Below, piece after piece: positions 47,599-55,719 of a DNA stretch of 64,000 nucleotides. The DNA is from Hymenobacter cheonanensis (lineage in GTDB: Bacteria > Bacteroidota > Bacteroidia > Cytophagales > Hymenobacteraceae): positions 310,001-374,000 of the forward strand of contig NZ_JAUQSW010000001.1 of the NCBI RefSeq assembly GCF_030581075.1, read 5' to 3'. Position 1 is the stretch's first letter; each line of letters begins with the position of its first letter. The notes below the pieces were generated by a model. The model saw nothing but the letters and a program-made list of their open reading frames with translations. It searched no databases and had not been told where the DNA came from. The translations under genes were made by a program, and so were the position numbers.

Positions 47599-47664
47599 TA
47601 GTTAGCGGCTGTTGGTGGCTGCGGCGGCTTCCGGCCAGTGGGGCACTCTGGTCTGCCGCCGTTT

Positions 47665-47698
47665 CTTACGCCGGCCGTTCACCGGCCGGCGGGGTAAG
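47665..47698. repeat. GC-rich hairpin
   Basis: CGCCGGCCG (47669-47677) pairs with CGGCCGGCG (47683-47691), flanked by CTTAC and GTAAG that extend the stem across a small bulge. It sits 67 bp after the previous hairpin. Confidence 0.5.
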
Positions 47699-47738
47699 CC
47701 AATAGAAGTATTTTTAGAAAAACGGGTATTTATACGTG

Positions 47739-47768
47739 TTTAAAAAATAAACAAGCTGCCTATTTTTG
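47739..47768 (+). promoter_or_regulatory. Candidate promoter with -7 box TATTTTTG
   Basis: TATTTTTG at 47761-47768 matches TAnnTTTG, with TTT at 47739-47741 about 19 bp upstream as a possible -33. It points rightward. A 10-bp hairpin (GTTTCAGGCT 47776-47785, AGCCTGAAAC 47801-47810) would lie at the very 5' end of the transcript. It may drive a long leader or small RNA ahead of the T9SS cargo gene. Confidence 0.4.
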
Positions 47769-48400
47769 GTCCACTGTTTCAGGCTGTTGGCTTATTAGCA
47801 AGCCTGAAACAAGGCCAAGCTTACTGCCCGCCAAGGGCCGGCCTCCCGGATTGCCCCACTCCCTTTCCTCTCAGCTATGCAAACTTTTACTTCTGCCAGG
47901 CGGCAGGCCTTAGCTGGGGCACTTGGTGCCCGCCCCGCTACCCCACACAGCGCGGCTGCGGGGGCGTACTACCGCGGCCGGGCGGCCCTAAGGCGCGGCC
48001 TACCGGCGCCCTCAGGTACGGCGGGCACGCGCGCACAGGCGCCGTTGGCGCCTACGGCGGCAGAACAGCCACAGCAGGCCGGCGGCGCCACACGCTAGCC
48101 CGGCACGTGCCCGATAACCGGGTGCCAGGCGCTGGCCCGTGCTGCGTGCGCCGGGGCCCGGCTGCGGCGCCGTGTGTCCGCACAAGCCATTTATTATAGC
48201 ATAGCCCTACTTCTACGGAGCGCGGCGGCTAAGAAGCTGGGGTGCTGCACCAGCCTCCCTTTCGTAGCCGGAAGGCAGCGGGCCTCCGGCGAGCCTGCCA
48301 GATTCCGGAACAGCGCGGCTGGCCATTCACTGCTCTGCTTAACATCTTGCATAGCAAGTCATTGCATTCAACTCTCACCCTGTTTTCCCCCTGTATGCTT

Positions 48401-48892
48401 ATGAAAAAAATACGACCCTATGGCTTGCTTGCCGTTGGGCTGCTTGGCGGAAGCTTTGCCGCCCGCAGCCAGGCTAGCCCCGCCCCTACGGTGCTTGGCG
48501 CAGCGGGGCAGGAATTCAGCGCCGCCGGCATCTTGCTGGACTGGACGGTGGGCGAAGTGGCCGTGGCTGCCTGGCAGCCAGCCGGCGCGGCGCAGCTGCT
48601 GGAAGGATTTCACCGGGGCCCCTGGCAGCCGGTGGCGGCCCCCGAAGCCGTGTCAGTTTACCCCAACCCGTTCCGGTCAGAAGCCTGGGTACGCTTGCCA
48701 GCTACTGCAGCAGCGGCGCAGCTCACGCTCTACGACTTACAGGGCCGGCAGGTGCGCACCTTTTCGGCCACTGCGGAGGGGGGCACGCTGCACCTGGACC
48801 TGGCCGACCTGCCCGTAGCTGGCTATGTACTAAGCGTGTACGACCCCGCTAGTGGCCACCGCACCTTTCACGTTCTGGTTAAAAACGACTAA
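48401..48892 (+). CDS. Small T9SS cargo with C-terminal sorting domain
   Basis: A 163-residue secreted protein: signal peptide (MKKIRPYGLLAVGLLGGSFA), a short domain beginning VLGAAGQEFSAAGILLDWTV and containing GEVAVAAWQ, then a type-A type IX secretion signal from about residue 86: VYPNPFRSEAWVRL, LTLYDLQGRQVRTFSA, LDLADLPVAGYVLSVYD, HRTFHVLVKND. The T9SS would export it across the outer membrane and cleave the tail. The LDWTVGEVA module is common in Bacteroidota proteins next to T9SS signals. ATG 48395 is an equally possible start. The next gene follows after 32 bp, probably in the same operon. Confidence 0.85.
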   Translation: MKKIRPYGLLAVGLLGGSFAARSQASPAPTVLGAAGQEFSAAGILLDWTVGEVAVAAWQPAGAAQLLEGFHRGPWQPVAAPEAVSVYPNPFRSEAWVRLPATAAAAQLTLYDLQGRQVRTFSATAEGGTLHLDLADLPVAGYVLSVYDPASGHRTFHVLVKND

Positions 48893-48924
48893 GCACGCCT
48901 TTTTTCTCAACCTACCTCCACGTT

Positions 48925-51573
48925 ATGTTTACACGCTTACACTTCCCCTCCATCGTATCGGCAGCCCTGCTGCTGCACGCTGCCTCGGCGCAGGCCCAAA
49001 CCTCGCAAACCAAGCCGGCGCAGGCAGCCACTCCCCTGCCGCAGGCGATGAACTACCAGGGCATTACCCGCGACGCCAGCGGCAAGCCCTTGCAGAATAA
49101 ACTTGTGGCCTTGCGCATCAGCGTGCTGGCGGGCGGGGCCGATGGGCGGGTGGCCTACGCCGAAACGCACCTCGTCACTACCACCGACCAGGGCTCCTTT
49201 GCCCTGGCCATTGGGCGCGGCAACGCCACGCAGGGCACTTTTGGCGGCATAGCCTGGGGCAGCGCCAACCATTTCCTGCGCGTGGAGATGGACCCCACCG
49301 GGGGGCGCAACTTCCGCCTCATGGGGGCTTCGGAGCTGCTATCGGTGCCGTATGCCTTCTACGCCGGCACTGCCGGGCAGCTCAGCGGCAGCAGCACGGC
49401 TGGCACGGGTGCCGGGAGCATGGCTTCGGCGGCTGGGCCGGGCGTGCCGTCTCAGGTGTGGTCGCTGTTTGGCAACTCGGGGGTGAACCCCAAAACCGAC
49501 CGCCTCGGCACTACCGATGCGGCCGACCTCGTGCTCATCACCAACAACACTGAGCGGCTCACCATTACCAGCCAGGGCAACGTGGCCATTCGCAACGACC
49601 TGGGGATTGGCAACGACCTGACGGTGAATCGCAACGTGACCCTTAACACAACGGGCGGCGCTACCCTGAACAACGGCCCCCTAACCGTGGCCAACGCCAG
49701 CCCAACTGCCCTGAGCGGCACGCTGAACGTGACGGGGGCTACTAACCTGGCCAGCACGCTGAATACGGTGGGGGCCACTACCCTGCGCAATACCCTGGAC
49801 GTGACCGGGGCTACCACCCTGAACAATACCCTGAACACCTTGGGGGCCACTACCTTGCGCAGCACGCTAGGGGTCACCGGCGCCTCTACCCTCAATAATA
49901 CGCTCCATGTAGTGGGGGGTACTACGCTGGATAATACCCTGAACACGCTGGGCGCCACCACCCTGGGCAGCACCCTCGGGGTTACGGGGGCTACCAATCT
50001 GGCCAGCACGCTCGGGGTTACGGGGGCTACCAGTCTGGCCAGCACCTTGAATACGGTGGGCGCCACCACCCTGCGCAACACCCTGGGCGTAGATGGGGCC
50101 ACCGCCCTGGGCAGCACGCTAGGGGTCGCCGGGGCCTCTACCCTCAATAACACACTTCACGTGGTGGGGGCCACCACGCTGGACAATAGCCTGAACACGC
50201 TGGGCGCCACCACCTTGCGCAGCACGCTCGGGGTTAGCGGCGCGGCCACCCTGGGCGGCAGCCTAGCCGTTGCCGGCGCCACTACCTTCAACAACAGCCT
50301 GGCGGCCAACGGCCAGGTTACCATCAACACGGCTACGAGCGGTGGCGACGACAGCTACAGCGCCTATCCGCTGCGGGTGCAGGGCAGCAGCCAGGGTATC
50401 GCCATTAAGCTGAACGCCGGCACCCCCGACAACTCCAATAACTTCGTCACCTTCCTCAACAGCTCCGGCGATGCCGTTGGCAGCATTGAGGGCCAAACCA
50501 AAGCGGAAATCGCCCTCGACCCCGAATACATTTACACCAATGCGAACTTGGTTGCGACGGCGGGCGTAGCGCTGGCCAACGTGGTATCGGCGGCGCTGCC
50601 AGTGCCGGTAGTTGTGGGCGGGCTCATTGCCAGCGCGGGGGCAGGCGAATGCGTGGGGTGTATTGCCGAAGCCGTGGCAAACCAGCTCCTGGCCGATGCC
50701 AACATCGTCAGCTACAACGTTTTCGCCTTCCAAAGCCCCGGCGTTACGTATCAGTCGGGCTCGGCCGACTATGCCGAATGGCTGGAAAGAAGCAACGCGG
50801 CCGAAAGAATAGCGGCCGGCGACATCGTAGCCGTTAATGGCGGCAAAATTTCCAAGTATACGGTTGGGGCTCCGCAGTTTATGGTTATTTCGACCAAGCC
50901 GGCCGTGCTCGGCAACATGCCCCCCACGGGCCAGGAAGCCACCTTTGAGAAAGTTGCTTTCATGGGTCAGATTCCGGTGAAGGTTCGCGGCCTCGTTTTC
51001 TCCGGCGATTACATCCTGCCCTCGGGCCTGAATGACGGCACCGGCATCGCCGTGTCGCCCAAGGCCATCAAAGCAGACCAGTACAAGCAGATTGTGGGCG
51101 TAGCGTGGTCCGAAGCCCTGGTCGAAGGCGGCATTACGCTCGTAAACATGGCCATCGGCCTGAACAATAATGACTTGGCAAACCTCGCGGCCGAGCACGA
51201 CACGAAGCTCAAAGCCCTGGAAACCAAGCTCACCACCTTCGAGCAGCGGCTGCTGGCCCTGGAAGGCGGCTCGGCTTCGCAGCCGGTGGCCGCCAGCCTG
51301 GGCGCCGCACCCGCCAAAGCCAGCCCAGCCAAGGAACTCACGCGCGATGAGCTGTTTGTAAAAAACATGCCCTCCGAGCTGAGCGACAAGGTAATGACCG
51401 ATGCCATTGCCTATTTGAAAGACTCCTTTGCCAAGCAGGGGCTTTCGCTCAAGAATAACCCGGGCCTGACCCGGCTTTTTACGGATACCTCGTATCAGGC
51501 AGAAGTTATCCACAAATACCAGGCGCGCTACAAAGCATCCTACCAGGATGTTCTGACCAGGAGCAAGCAGTAA
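48925..51573 (+). CDS. Fibre-like repeat protein with possible self-cleaving C-terminal domain
   Basis: An 882-residue exported protein (signal ending AQAQ near 25). Residues 40-145 resemble an N-terminal cap found in Bacteroidota surface proteins (MNYQGITRDASGKPL, YAETHLVTTTDQGSFALAIG, LLSVPYAFYAGTAG). Residues 265-468 are seventeen 12-residue repeats of the type STLGVTGATTLN, expected to form a beta-helix or trimeric fibre. From about 613, SADYAEWLERSNAAERIAAG, then DIVAVNGGKI and TKPAVLGN, recall the Peptidase_G2/intramolecular chaperone region of phage appendages (inference). A coiled coil lies at about 748-780, then a helical tail. No T9SS signal is seen, although the gene before it is a T9SS cargo. 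Confidence 0.85.
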   Translation: MFTRLHFPSIVSAALLLHAASAQAQTSQTKPAQAATPLPQAMNYQGITRDASGKPLQNKLVALRISVLAGGADGRVAYAETHLVTTTDQGSFALAIGRGNATQGTFGGIAWGSANHFLRVEMDPTGGRNFRLMGASELLSVPYAFYAGTAGQLSGSSTAGTGAGSMASAAGPGVPSQVWSLFGNSGVNPKTDRLGTTDAADLVLITNNTERLTITSQGNVAIRNDLGIGNDLTVNRNVTLNTTGGATLNNGPLTVANASPTALSGTLNVTGATNLASTLNTVGATTLRNTLDVTGATTLNNTLNTLGATTLRSTLGVTGASTLNNTLHVVGGTTLDNTLNTLGATTLGSTLGVTGATNLASTLGVTGATSLASTLNTVGATTLRNTLGVDGATALGSTLGVAGASTLNNTLHVVGATTLDNSLNTLGATTLRSTLGVSGAATLGGSLAVAGATTFNNSLAANGQVTINTATSGGDDSYSAYPLRVQGSSQGIAIKLNAGTPDNSNNFVTFLNSSGDAVGSIEGQTKAEIALDPEYIYTNANLVATAGVALANVVSAALPVPVVVGGLIASAGAGECVGCIAEAVANQLLADANIVSYNVFAFQSPGVTYQSGSADYAEWLERSNAAERIAAGDIVAVNGGKISKYTVGAPQFMVISTKPAVLGNMPPTGQEATFEKVAFMGQIPVKVRGLVFSGDYILPSGLNDGTGIAVSPKAIKADQYKQIVGVAWSEALVEGGITLVNMAIGLNNNDLANLAAEHDTKLKALETKLTTFEQRLLALEGGSASQPVAASLGAAPAKASPAKELTRDELFVKNMPSELSDKVMTDAIAYLKDSFAKQGLSLKNNPGLTRLFTDTSYQAEVIHKYQARYKASYQDVLTRSKQ
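49717..50328 (+). repeat. Seventeen in-frame 36-bp repeats
   Basis: Each unit encodes 12 residues of the form (S/N)TLxxxGATTLx, from residue 265 to 468 of the fibre-like protein. Nucleotide similarity between units is high enough (for example CTGGGCGCCACCACC-type cores) that slippage could change copy number. Confidence 0.85.
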
Positions 51574-51584
51574 TGAGCTTGCCG

Positions 51585-51624
51585 CAACAAAAAAATCCGG
51601 GCGTGAGTCCGGATTTTTTTGTTG
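51585..51624. terminator. Strong bidirectional terminator
   Basis: Perfect 16-bp stem: CAACAAAAAAATCCGG (51585-51600) and its complement at 51609-51624, with an 8-base loop. A- and T-runs on both sides allow termination of the fibre-like gene (rightward) and of the NTF2-like gene (leftward). Confidence 0.85.
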
Positions 51625-51648
51625 GTAGCCGTTGCCTGTGTTGCGGGG

Positions 51649-52035
51649 CTAGCTCGCCTGCTTCTGGGCGTGCCAGAGCACTAGCTGCCAGCCTTTTGCG
51701 TCGTCTTTGATGTAAACCACCACGTACTTGATGCGCGTGAAGCCAGGCTGCCCATCGGCGCCGGGGCCGAGGTCAATCTGGATGAGCGCGTTGACGATGG
51801 CCGTGCGGTCGTCGTTGTAGGGACGCACGGTAATGTTCTCCATATCAACCTTATCGTAGCGGCTTTGGCCGCTGGCGATGGAGGCCAGGTAGCTCGCCTT
51901 GCCATCCTGGTGGCCGTTGGAATGGGTGTAGATGAGGTCGTCGGCAAAGATGGTTTCCAGCGTGGGCAGGTCTTTGGCAACCTGCGCGTCGAAGCGGCGG
52001 CGCTCCAGTTGTTCGATTTCCTGAATGGCAGACAT
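51649..52035 (-). CDS. NTF2-like/DUF4440 protein
   Basis: A 128-residue cone-shaped-fold protein starting MSAIQEIEQLERRRFDAQVA. The helix is followed by LETIFADDLIYTHSNGHQDG, KASYLASIASG, then strands IVNALIQIDLG, YVVVYIKDDAKGWQLVLWHA. This is the SnoaL/DUF4440 layout. Proteins of the family are small binding domains or isomerases, or stress proteins of unknown role. ATG 52035 is chosen over a 12-codon longer form. It stands alone, preceded by a hairpin repeat. Confidence 0.85.
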   Translation of the reverse strand: MSAIQEIEQLERRRFDAQVAKDLPTLETIFADDLIYTHSNGHQDGKASYLASIASGQSRYDKVDMENITVRPYNDDRTAIVNALIQIDLGPGADGQPGFTRIKYVVVYIKDDAKGWQLVLWHAQKQAS

Positions 52036-52075
52036 TTTCTCAGTCAATAGTAAATAATGAGTAGGCAACAAAGAA

Positions 52076-52170
52076 CGTCATGCTGAACGCAGTGAAGCAT
52101 CTTGGTCGCGGGCGCCAGGGGGATTTCCCAGCGAAGCAACCAAGATGCTTCGGCTGCGCTCAGCATGACG
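52076..52170. repeat. 31/32-bp imperfect inverted repeat (hairpin family, copy 4)
   Basis: Arms 52076-52106 and 52139-52170 pair with two mismatched or bulged positions. The left arm shares its first 24 bases beyond the C with the repeat at 39274. It lies between two leftward genes (dinB end and NTF2-like start), unlike the copies in convergent junctions. Confidence 0.8.
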
Positions 52171-52210
52171 ACCGTATTTTTTAGCCCAAGCGTCCTTGCT
52201 ACTTATCTAC

Positions 52211-53305
52211 TTAAAAGAGCGTGAGCTGCCCGCCGGGGCTGGCCGGCGGCGCCTCGCCATCAAGGCTGGAAAGCGACAAGCCCAGCAGGCGCACGCCCTT
52301 GGGCAAGGGCAGGAGCGCAGTTAACATCTCCTGGCCGGTGCGCAGCAGCGCGGCTTCGTCGGGCACGGAGGCTGGCAGCGTGCGGCTGCGGGTTATTTGC
52401 TGGAAATCACTGAATTTCACTTTCAGCGTGAGCGTGCGGCCCGACTGGCCGGTGCGCTGGCAGTAGGCCCAGACTTTGGCAGCCACGGGCAGCAAAGCGC
52501 CCAGCAGCTCGGGCAGCTCGTGCAGGTCGTGGGCAAAGGTGGTTTCGGCGCCCACCGACTTGCGCTGGCGGTCGGGCTGCACGGGGCGGTGGTCCTGGGC
52601 GTGGGCAATGGCGTGGTAGTAGGCGCCGGCCTTGCCAAAGTGCTGGCGCAGCAGCGCTTCGGGCTGCTGGCGCAGGTCGGCGCCGGTGAAGATGCCCAGC
52701 GCGTGCAGCCGCGCCGCCGTGGCCGGCCCAATGCCGTGAAACTGCCCCACCGCCAGCTTCTCCACAAAAGCCAGCCCCCGGCCGGGCGGAATCACGAACT
52801 GGCCGTTGGGCTTGCGGTGGTCGGAGGCCAGCTTGGCCAGAAACTTATTGTAGGAGATGCCCGCCGAGGCCGTGAGCTGGGTGCGCGCCAGGATGGCCGC
52901 CCTGATGTCGCGGGCTACCTGGCTAGCCAGCGGCTCGTGCTTGAGGTTGTGCGTCACGTCGAGGTAGGCCTCGTCGAGCGCCACCGGCTCGATGAGCGGC
53001 GTGTACTCGGCCATAATTTCGCGCACCTGGCCCGACACTTCTTTGTAGACCTCGAAGCGCGGTGGCACAAACAGCAGCTCGGGGCACAGGCGCCGCGCGG
53101 TGCTGGCCGGCATGGCCGAGCGCACGCCGTACTGGCGGGCCTCGTAGCTGGCGGCCATCACCACGCCGCGCTCGCGGGTGCCGCCCACGGCCAGGGGCCG
53201 GCCGCGCAAGGCGGGGTCGTCGCGCTGCTCCACGGAGGCGTAGAACGCATCCATGTCGAGGTGAATGATTTTGCGCGGCTCGGCGGCCGGCGAAGTGGGC
53301 GTCAC
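52211..53305 (-). CDS. dinB: DNA polymerase IV (Y family)
   Basis: A 364-residue translesion polymerase. The catalytic palm has HLDMDAFYASVEQ (D17) and LDEAYLD (D111, E112). Other marks are YEARQYGVRSAMP, TASAGISYNKFLAKLASDHR, KPNGQFVI and the HhH region FHGIGPATAARLHALGI. The little finger starts near 245 (KSVGAETTFAHDL). The C-terminus QLTLF is a classic sliding-clamp binding motif. It copies damaged DNA with low fidelity. No LexA-type box is evident in the short upstream gap. Confidence 0.96.
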   Translation of the reverse strand: MTPTSPAAEPRKIIHLDMDAFYASVEQRDDPALRGRPLAVGGTRERGVVMAASYEARQYGVRSAMPASTARRLCPELLFVPPRFEVYKEVSGQVREIMAEYTPLIEPVALDEAYLDVTHNLKHEPLASQVARDIRAAILARTQLTASAGISYNKFLAKLASDHRKPNGQFVIPPGRGLAFVEKLAVGQFHGIGPATAARLHALGIFTGADLRQQPEALLRQHFGKAGAYYHAIAHAQDHRPVQPDRQRKSVGAETTFAHDLHELPELLGALLPVAAKVWAYCQRTGQSGRTLTLKVKFSDFQQITRSRTLPASVPDEAALLRTGQEMLTALLPLPKGVRLLGLSLSSLDGEAPPASPGGQLTLF

Positions 53306-53346
53306 ACCACAAATTTACCCTAGCCGGGCCCGGGCGGCCAGGCTTT

Positions 53347-55047
53347 CTACTGTGGCAGCAGCACCGTGAAGGTGGAGCCCACCCCTAGCTCACTTTCGAC
53401 CAAGATGCGGCCGCCGGCGTTTTCCACCATCTTCTTCACCATAAACAAGCCAATGCCGCTGCCCTCCACGTGGCTGTGCAGGCGCTCGAACAAGCCGAAC
53501 AGCTTGCGCTGCCCGGCGGCGCTGATGCCCAGGCCATTGTCTTGCACCGTGAGGCGCACCTGCTGGCCCTCGGGGTAGGCACGCAGGCACACGTGCGGCG
53601 GCCGGGCGGGGTCGCGGTACTTGAGGGCGTTGCTGAGGAGGTTGTAGAGCAGGCTGCGCAGGTTTTTTTCCAGAAAGTGCACGGCCACGCCCTCGGCCAG
53701 GTCAATGTCGAGCTGCGCGCCCGCGCTGCGCACCAGCGGAGCCAGGTCGAGGGCCACGCCCTGCATTACGGGGGCTAGCGGCACCGGCGCGCTGGCCAGG
53801 CCGTGCTCGCGGTGCAGCTTGGCCACGTCGCTGAGCTGCTCGATGGTGCGCTGAAAGCGCTCGACCGATTTGGTGAGCATACCCAGAATATCATGCACCG
53901 GCGGGCGCTGCCGGGCCTCAATGGGCAGCTCGTCGGTGAGGGCCGCCAGCAGGCCTTCAATATTGGTAATCGGGCCTTTCAGGTCGTGCGAGGCCGTGTA
54001 GATAAAACTATCCAGGTCCACGTTCACGCGGGTTAGCTCCTCATTGTTATCGCGCAACAGGCTCTGGGCCTGGGTCACGCGCTCCTGGGCCAGCTTATGC
54101 TCGTGGATGTCGGTGTAGGTGCCAATCCACTGCACCACTTCGCCCTGCTCGTTGCGCGAAGGCTGGGCGCGGCCCAGCATCCAGCGGTAGTCGCCGGCCT
54201 GGTTGCGCATGCGGCACTCTATTTCGAGCGGCTCAAAGCTAAGCAGGCATTGCCGCCACTTAGCTACCGCCGGCCCAAAGTCGTCGGGGTGAATGCGCGC
54301 CTGCAACTGCACGTTCGATACCAATATTTCGCCCGTAAAATCGAACCAGCGCTGATTGAAGTACGTGCTCTGGCCCTGCAAGTCGGCCGTCCAGGCTATT
54401 TGCGGAATGCCTTCGAGCACGCGGCTGACCTCGGCGGCGGTGCGCTCTATGGCCTGGCGGGCGGCCTGCTGGCGCACCAGCTCCTCGTTTTTGCGGTCGA
54501 GCAGGGCATTCTGCTTGGCCACCACCGAGCGAATGGTGGAAATTTCTTTGTGCGCCGACATATCGGCCAGCAGCACGGCCAGCGTGGGCGCCCCGCTGAA
54601 GGTGAGCACGTTCATCGACACCGAGAAGGGGCGCAACGCCCCATCGCGGCCGTTTTGCAGGGGCAGCTCGCCACGCGCCTGCATGTTCCAGCCCACCTGC
54701 CACAGCTCGGCCCAGTAGGCCTGGTACTTGGGGGGCACAAAATAGGTGAATGGCCGGCCCAGAATTTCGCTCAGGCCGCATCCTAGCGCGTGGGCTAGTG
54801 CCGCGTTGCAGTACAGCACCAGGCCATCGAGGCCCAGCAGCACGGCGCCTTCGCTCATTTGCTCGATGAGGTGGCGGTAGCCGTGGTCGGCACTTTCGAG
54901 CGTAAAGATGCGCGGCCCATCGTCGCCGTGAATGGCCAGCGCATCGACAGCGCCCGTGCGCACGGCCGTAATCAGCTCCTCAGCTTCGCGCAGCCGCTGG
55001 CGCAGCTCTTCGTTTTCCCGGGCCAGGTCGGCGGCGGTGGGGTTCAT
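53347..55047 (-). CDS. PAS sensor histidine kinase coupled to KaiB
   Basis: A 566-residue cytoplasmic kinase. An N-terminal coiled coil (LARENEELRQRLREAEELIT), a PAS domain at about 55-170 (LIEQMSEGAVLLGLDGLVLY), a helical linker, a second PAS-PAC at about 205-330 (ILVSNVQLQARIHPDDFG, MLGRAQPSRNEQGEVVQWIG), then HisKA with the phospho-acceptor in YTASHDLKGPITNIEGLL and HATPase with NLLSNALKY, DNGLGI and GSGIGLFMVKKMVE. Its ATG overlaps the stop of the kaiB gene before it (ATGA at 55044-55047), so the two are translationally coupled. By analogy with SasA, it is the likely output kinase of the KaiC system. Confidence 0.92.
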   Translation of the reverse strand: MNPTAADLARENEELRQRLREAEELITAVRTGAVDALAIHGDDGPRIFTLESADHGYRHLIEQMSEGAVLLGLDGLVLYCNAALAHALGCGLSEILGRPFTYFVPPKYQAYWAELWQVGWNMQARGELPLQNGRDGALRPFSVSMNVLTFSGAPTLAVLLADMSAHKEISTIRSVVAKQNALLDRKNEELVRQQAARQAIERTAAEVSRVLEGIPQIAWTADLQGQSTYFNQRWFDFTGEILVSNVQLQARIHPDDFGPAVAKWRQCLLSFEPLEIECRMRNQAGDYRWMLGRAQPSRNEQGEVVQWIGTYTDIHEHKLAQERVTQAQSLLRDNNEELTRVNVDLDSFIYTASHDLKGPITNIEGLLAALTDELPIEARQRPPVHDILGMLTKSVERFQRTIEQLSDVAKLHREHGLASAPVPLAPVMQGVALDLAPLVRSAGAQLDIDLAEGVAVHFLEKNLRSLLYNLLSNALKYRDPARPPHVCLRAYPEGQQVRLTVQDNGLGISAAGQRKLFGLFERLHSHVEGSGIGLFMVKKMVENAGGRILVESELGVGSTFTVLLPQ

Positions 55048-55367
55048 AGCGTGGCGGGAGGCGGCAGATGGTCGAGGCCTAGTATTGCTAATACGGCCGG
55101 GCGGTTCGAAAGGTCGCCTACTAGCTGGCGGCGGGGCAGCGGCTGCTGGCGCACCAGCGTGGGCGCGGCAATAATCTGCTCCTGCTGGGCCAGCTGGGGC
55201 TGCTGATACATATCAATGATACGCAGCACGTAGCGGCCCGCCAAATGCTGCTCGCAGATTTCCTTGATGTTGCGCAGGGCCCGCGTCGAATTGGGCGTAG
55301 CGCCCGACACGTAGAGGTGCAATTCGTAGAGCGGCGCCCCGGGCGCGGCAGCAGAGTCCAGTACCAC
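55044..55367 (-). CDS. kaiB: KaiB family protein, second copy
   Basis: A 107-residue thioredoxin-like KaiB domain: YELHLYVSGATPNSTRALRN, IKEICEQHLAGRYVLRIIDM, YQQPQLAQQEQIIAAPTLVR, RQLVGDLSN. Start is GTG 55367, 3 bp after the stop of the first kaiB. It differs from the first copy at many positions (about half identical by eye). In cyanobacteria KaiB binds KaiC and switches SasA/CikA signalling; in KaiA-less systems its role is less clear. Direct coupling to the downstream kinase suggests it is that kinase's regulatory partner. Confidence 0.92.
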   Translation of the reverse strand: MVLDSAAAPGAPLYELHLYVSGATPNSTRALRNIKEICEQHLAGRYVLRIIDMYQQPQLAQQEQIIAAPTLVRQQPLPRRQLVGDLSNRPAVLAILGLDHLPPPATL

Positions 55368-55370
55368 GGC

Positions 55371-55679
55371 CTAGCGGAGCTGGGGGCGCAGGTCGAGCCC
55401 CACGAGTACCCGCTCTTCGTTTGAAAGGTCGCCGATAACCTTGCGGATGGGCTCGGGCACCTTGCGCACCACCGTCGGAATGGCCAGAATCTGGTCGCCC
55501 TCGGCCAGCTGCGGGTGCTGCATCAGGTCGATTACCTCCAGCTGGTAGCGGCCGGGCACGTGCTGCTCGCAGTAGCGGCGCAGGTTGGCCAGCGCCGCTA
55601 CCGACTTCGACGTTTGGCCGGCCACGTACAGGCGCAGCTCCCAGGTTTCGCCGGCGGGCGGCTCGGTATCGTTCGTCAT
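55371..55679 (-). CDS. kaiB: KaiB family protein, first copy
   Basis: A 102-residue Kai[81 protein letters not shown]. The residues Q and A-I-P-T around the cis-proline loop are conserved. ATG 55679 has a GAGGGAAG sequence just upstream and is preferred to ATG 55697 or an even longer frame. It lies 40 bp downstream of kaiC, so the order is kaiC, kaiB, kaiB, kinase on one transcript. Confidence 0.93.
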   Translation of the reverse strand: MTNDTEPPAGETWELRLYVAGQTSKSVAALANLRRYCEQHVPGRYQLEVIDLMQHPQLAEGDQILAIPTVVRKVPEPIRKVIGDLSNEERVLVGLDLRPQLR

Positions 55680-55719
55680 TTCTTCCCTCAGTTCCATCAT
55701 AACTAGTGGCATACGGCGC

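Larger units (their letters stand above)
47297..48400. other. 1.1-kb gene-poor region with hairpins
   Basis: No convincing gene. It carries three inverted repeats (47554-47598, 47665-47698, 47776-47810), an AT-rich promoter-like segment (47700-47770), then GC-rich DNA with weak frames at 47877-48098 (starting MQTFTSARRQALAG) and 48174-48404 that have no family features. The 47877 frame follows a leader resembling those of real genes here, so it may be a remnant. Confidence 0.6.

Noticed and set aside
47310..47705. 131-residue plus-strand frame
   Set aside because: It spans two perfect hairpins, has odd Cys/Trp-rich composition and no recognisable motif.
47877..48098. 73-residue frame starting MQTFTSARRQ
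   Set aside because: The leader looks gene-like, but the protein is low-complexity Ala/Gly/Arg without family features; at most a remnant.
48174..48404. 76-residue Cys-rich frame before the T9SS cargo
   Set aside because: Overlaps the start of the T9SS gene in another frame and shows no domain or signal peptide.
49717..50328. 36-bp repeats that look at first like a CRISPR array
   Set aside because: Units are contiguous without spacers and encode an in-frame 12-residue protein repeat; no cas genes.
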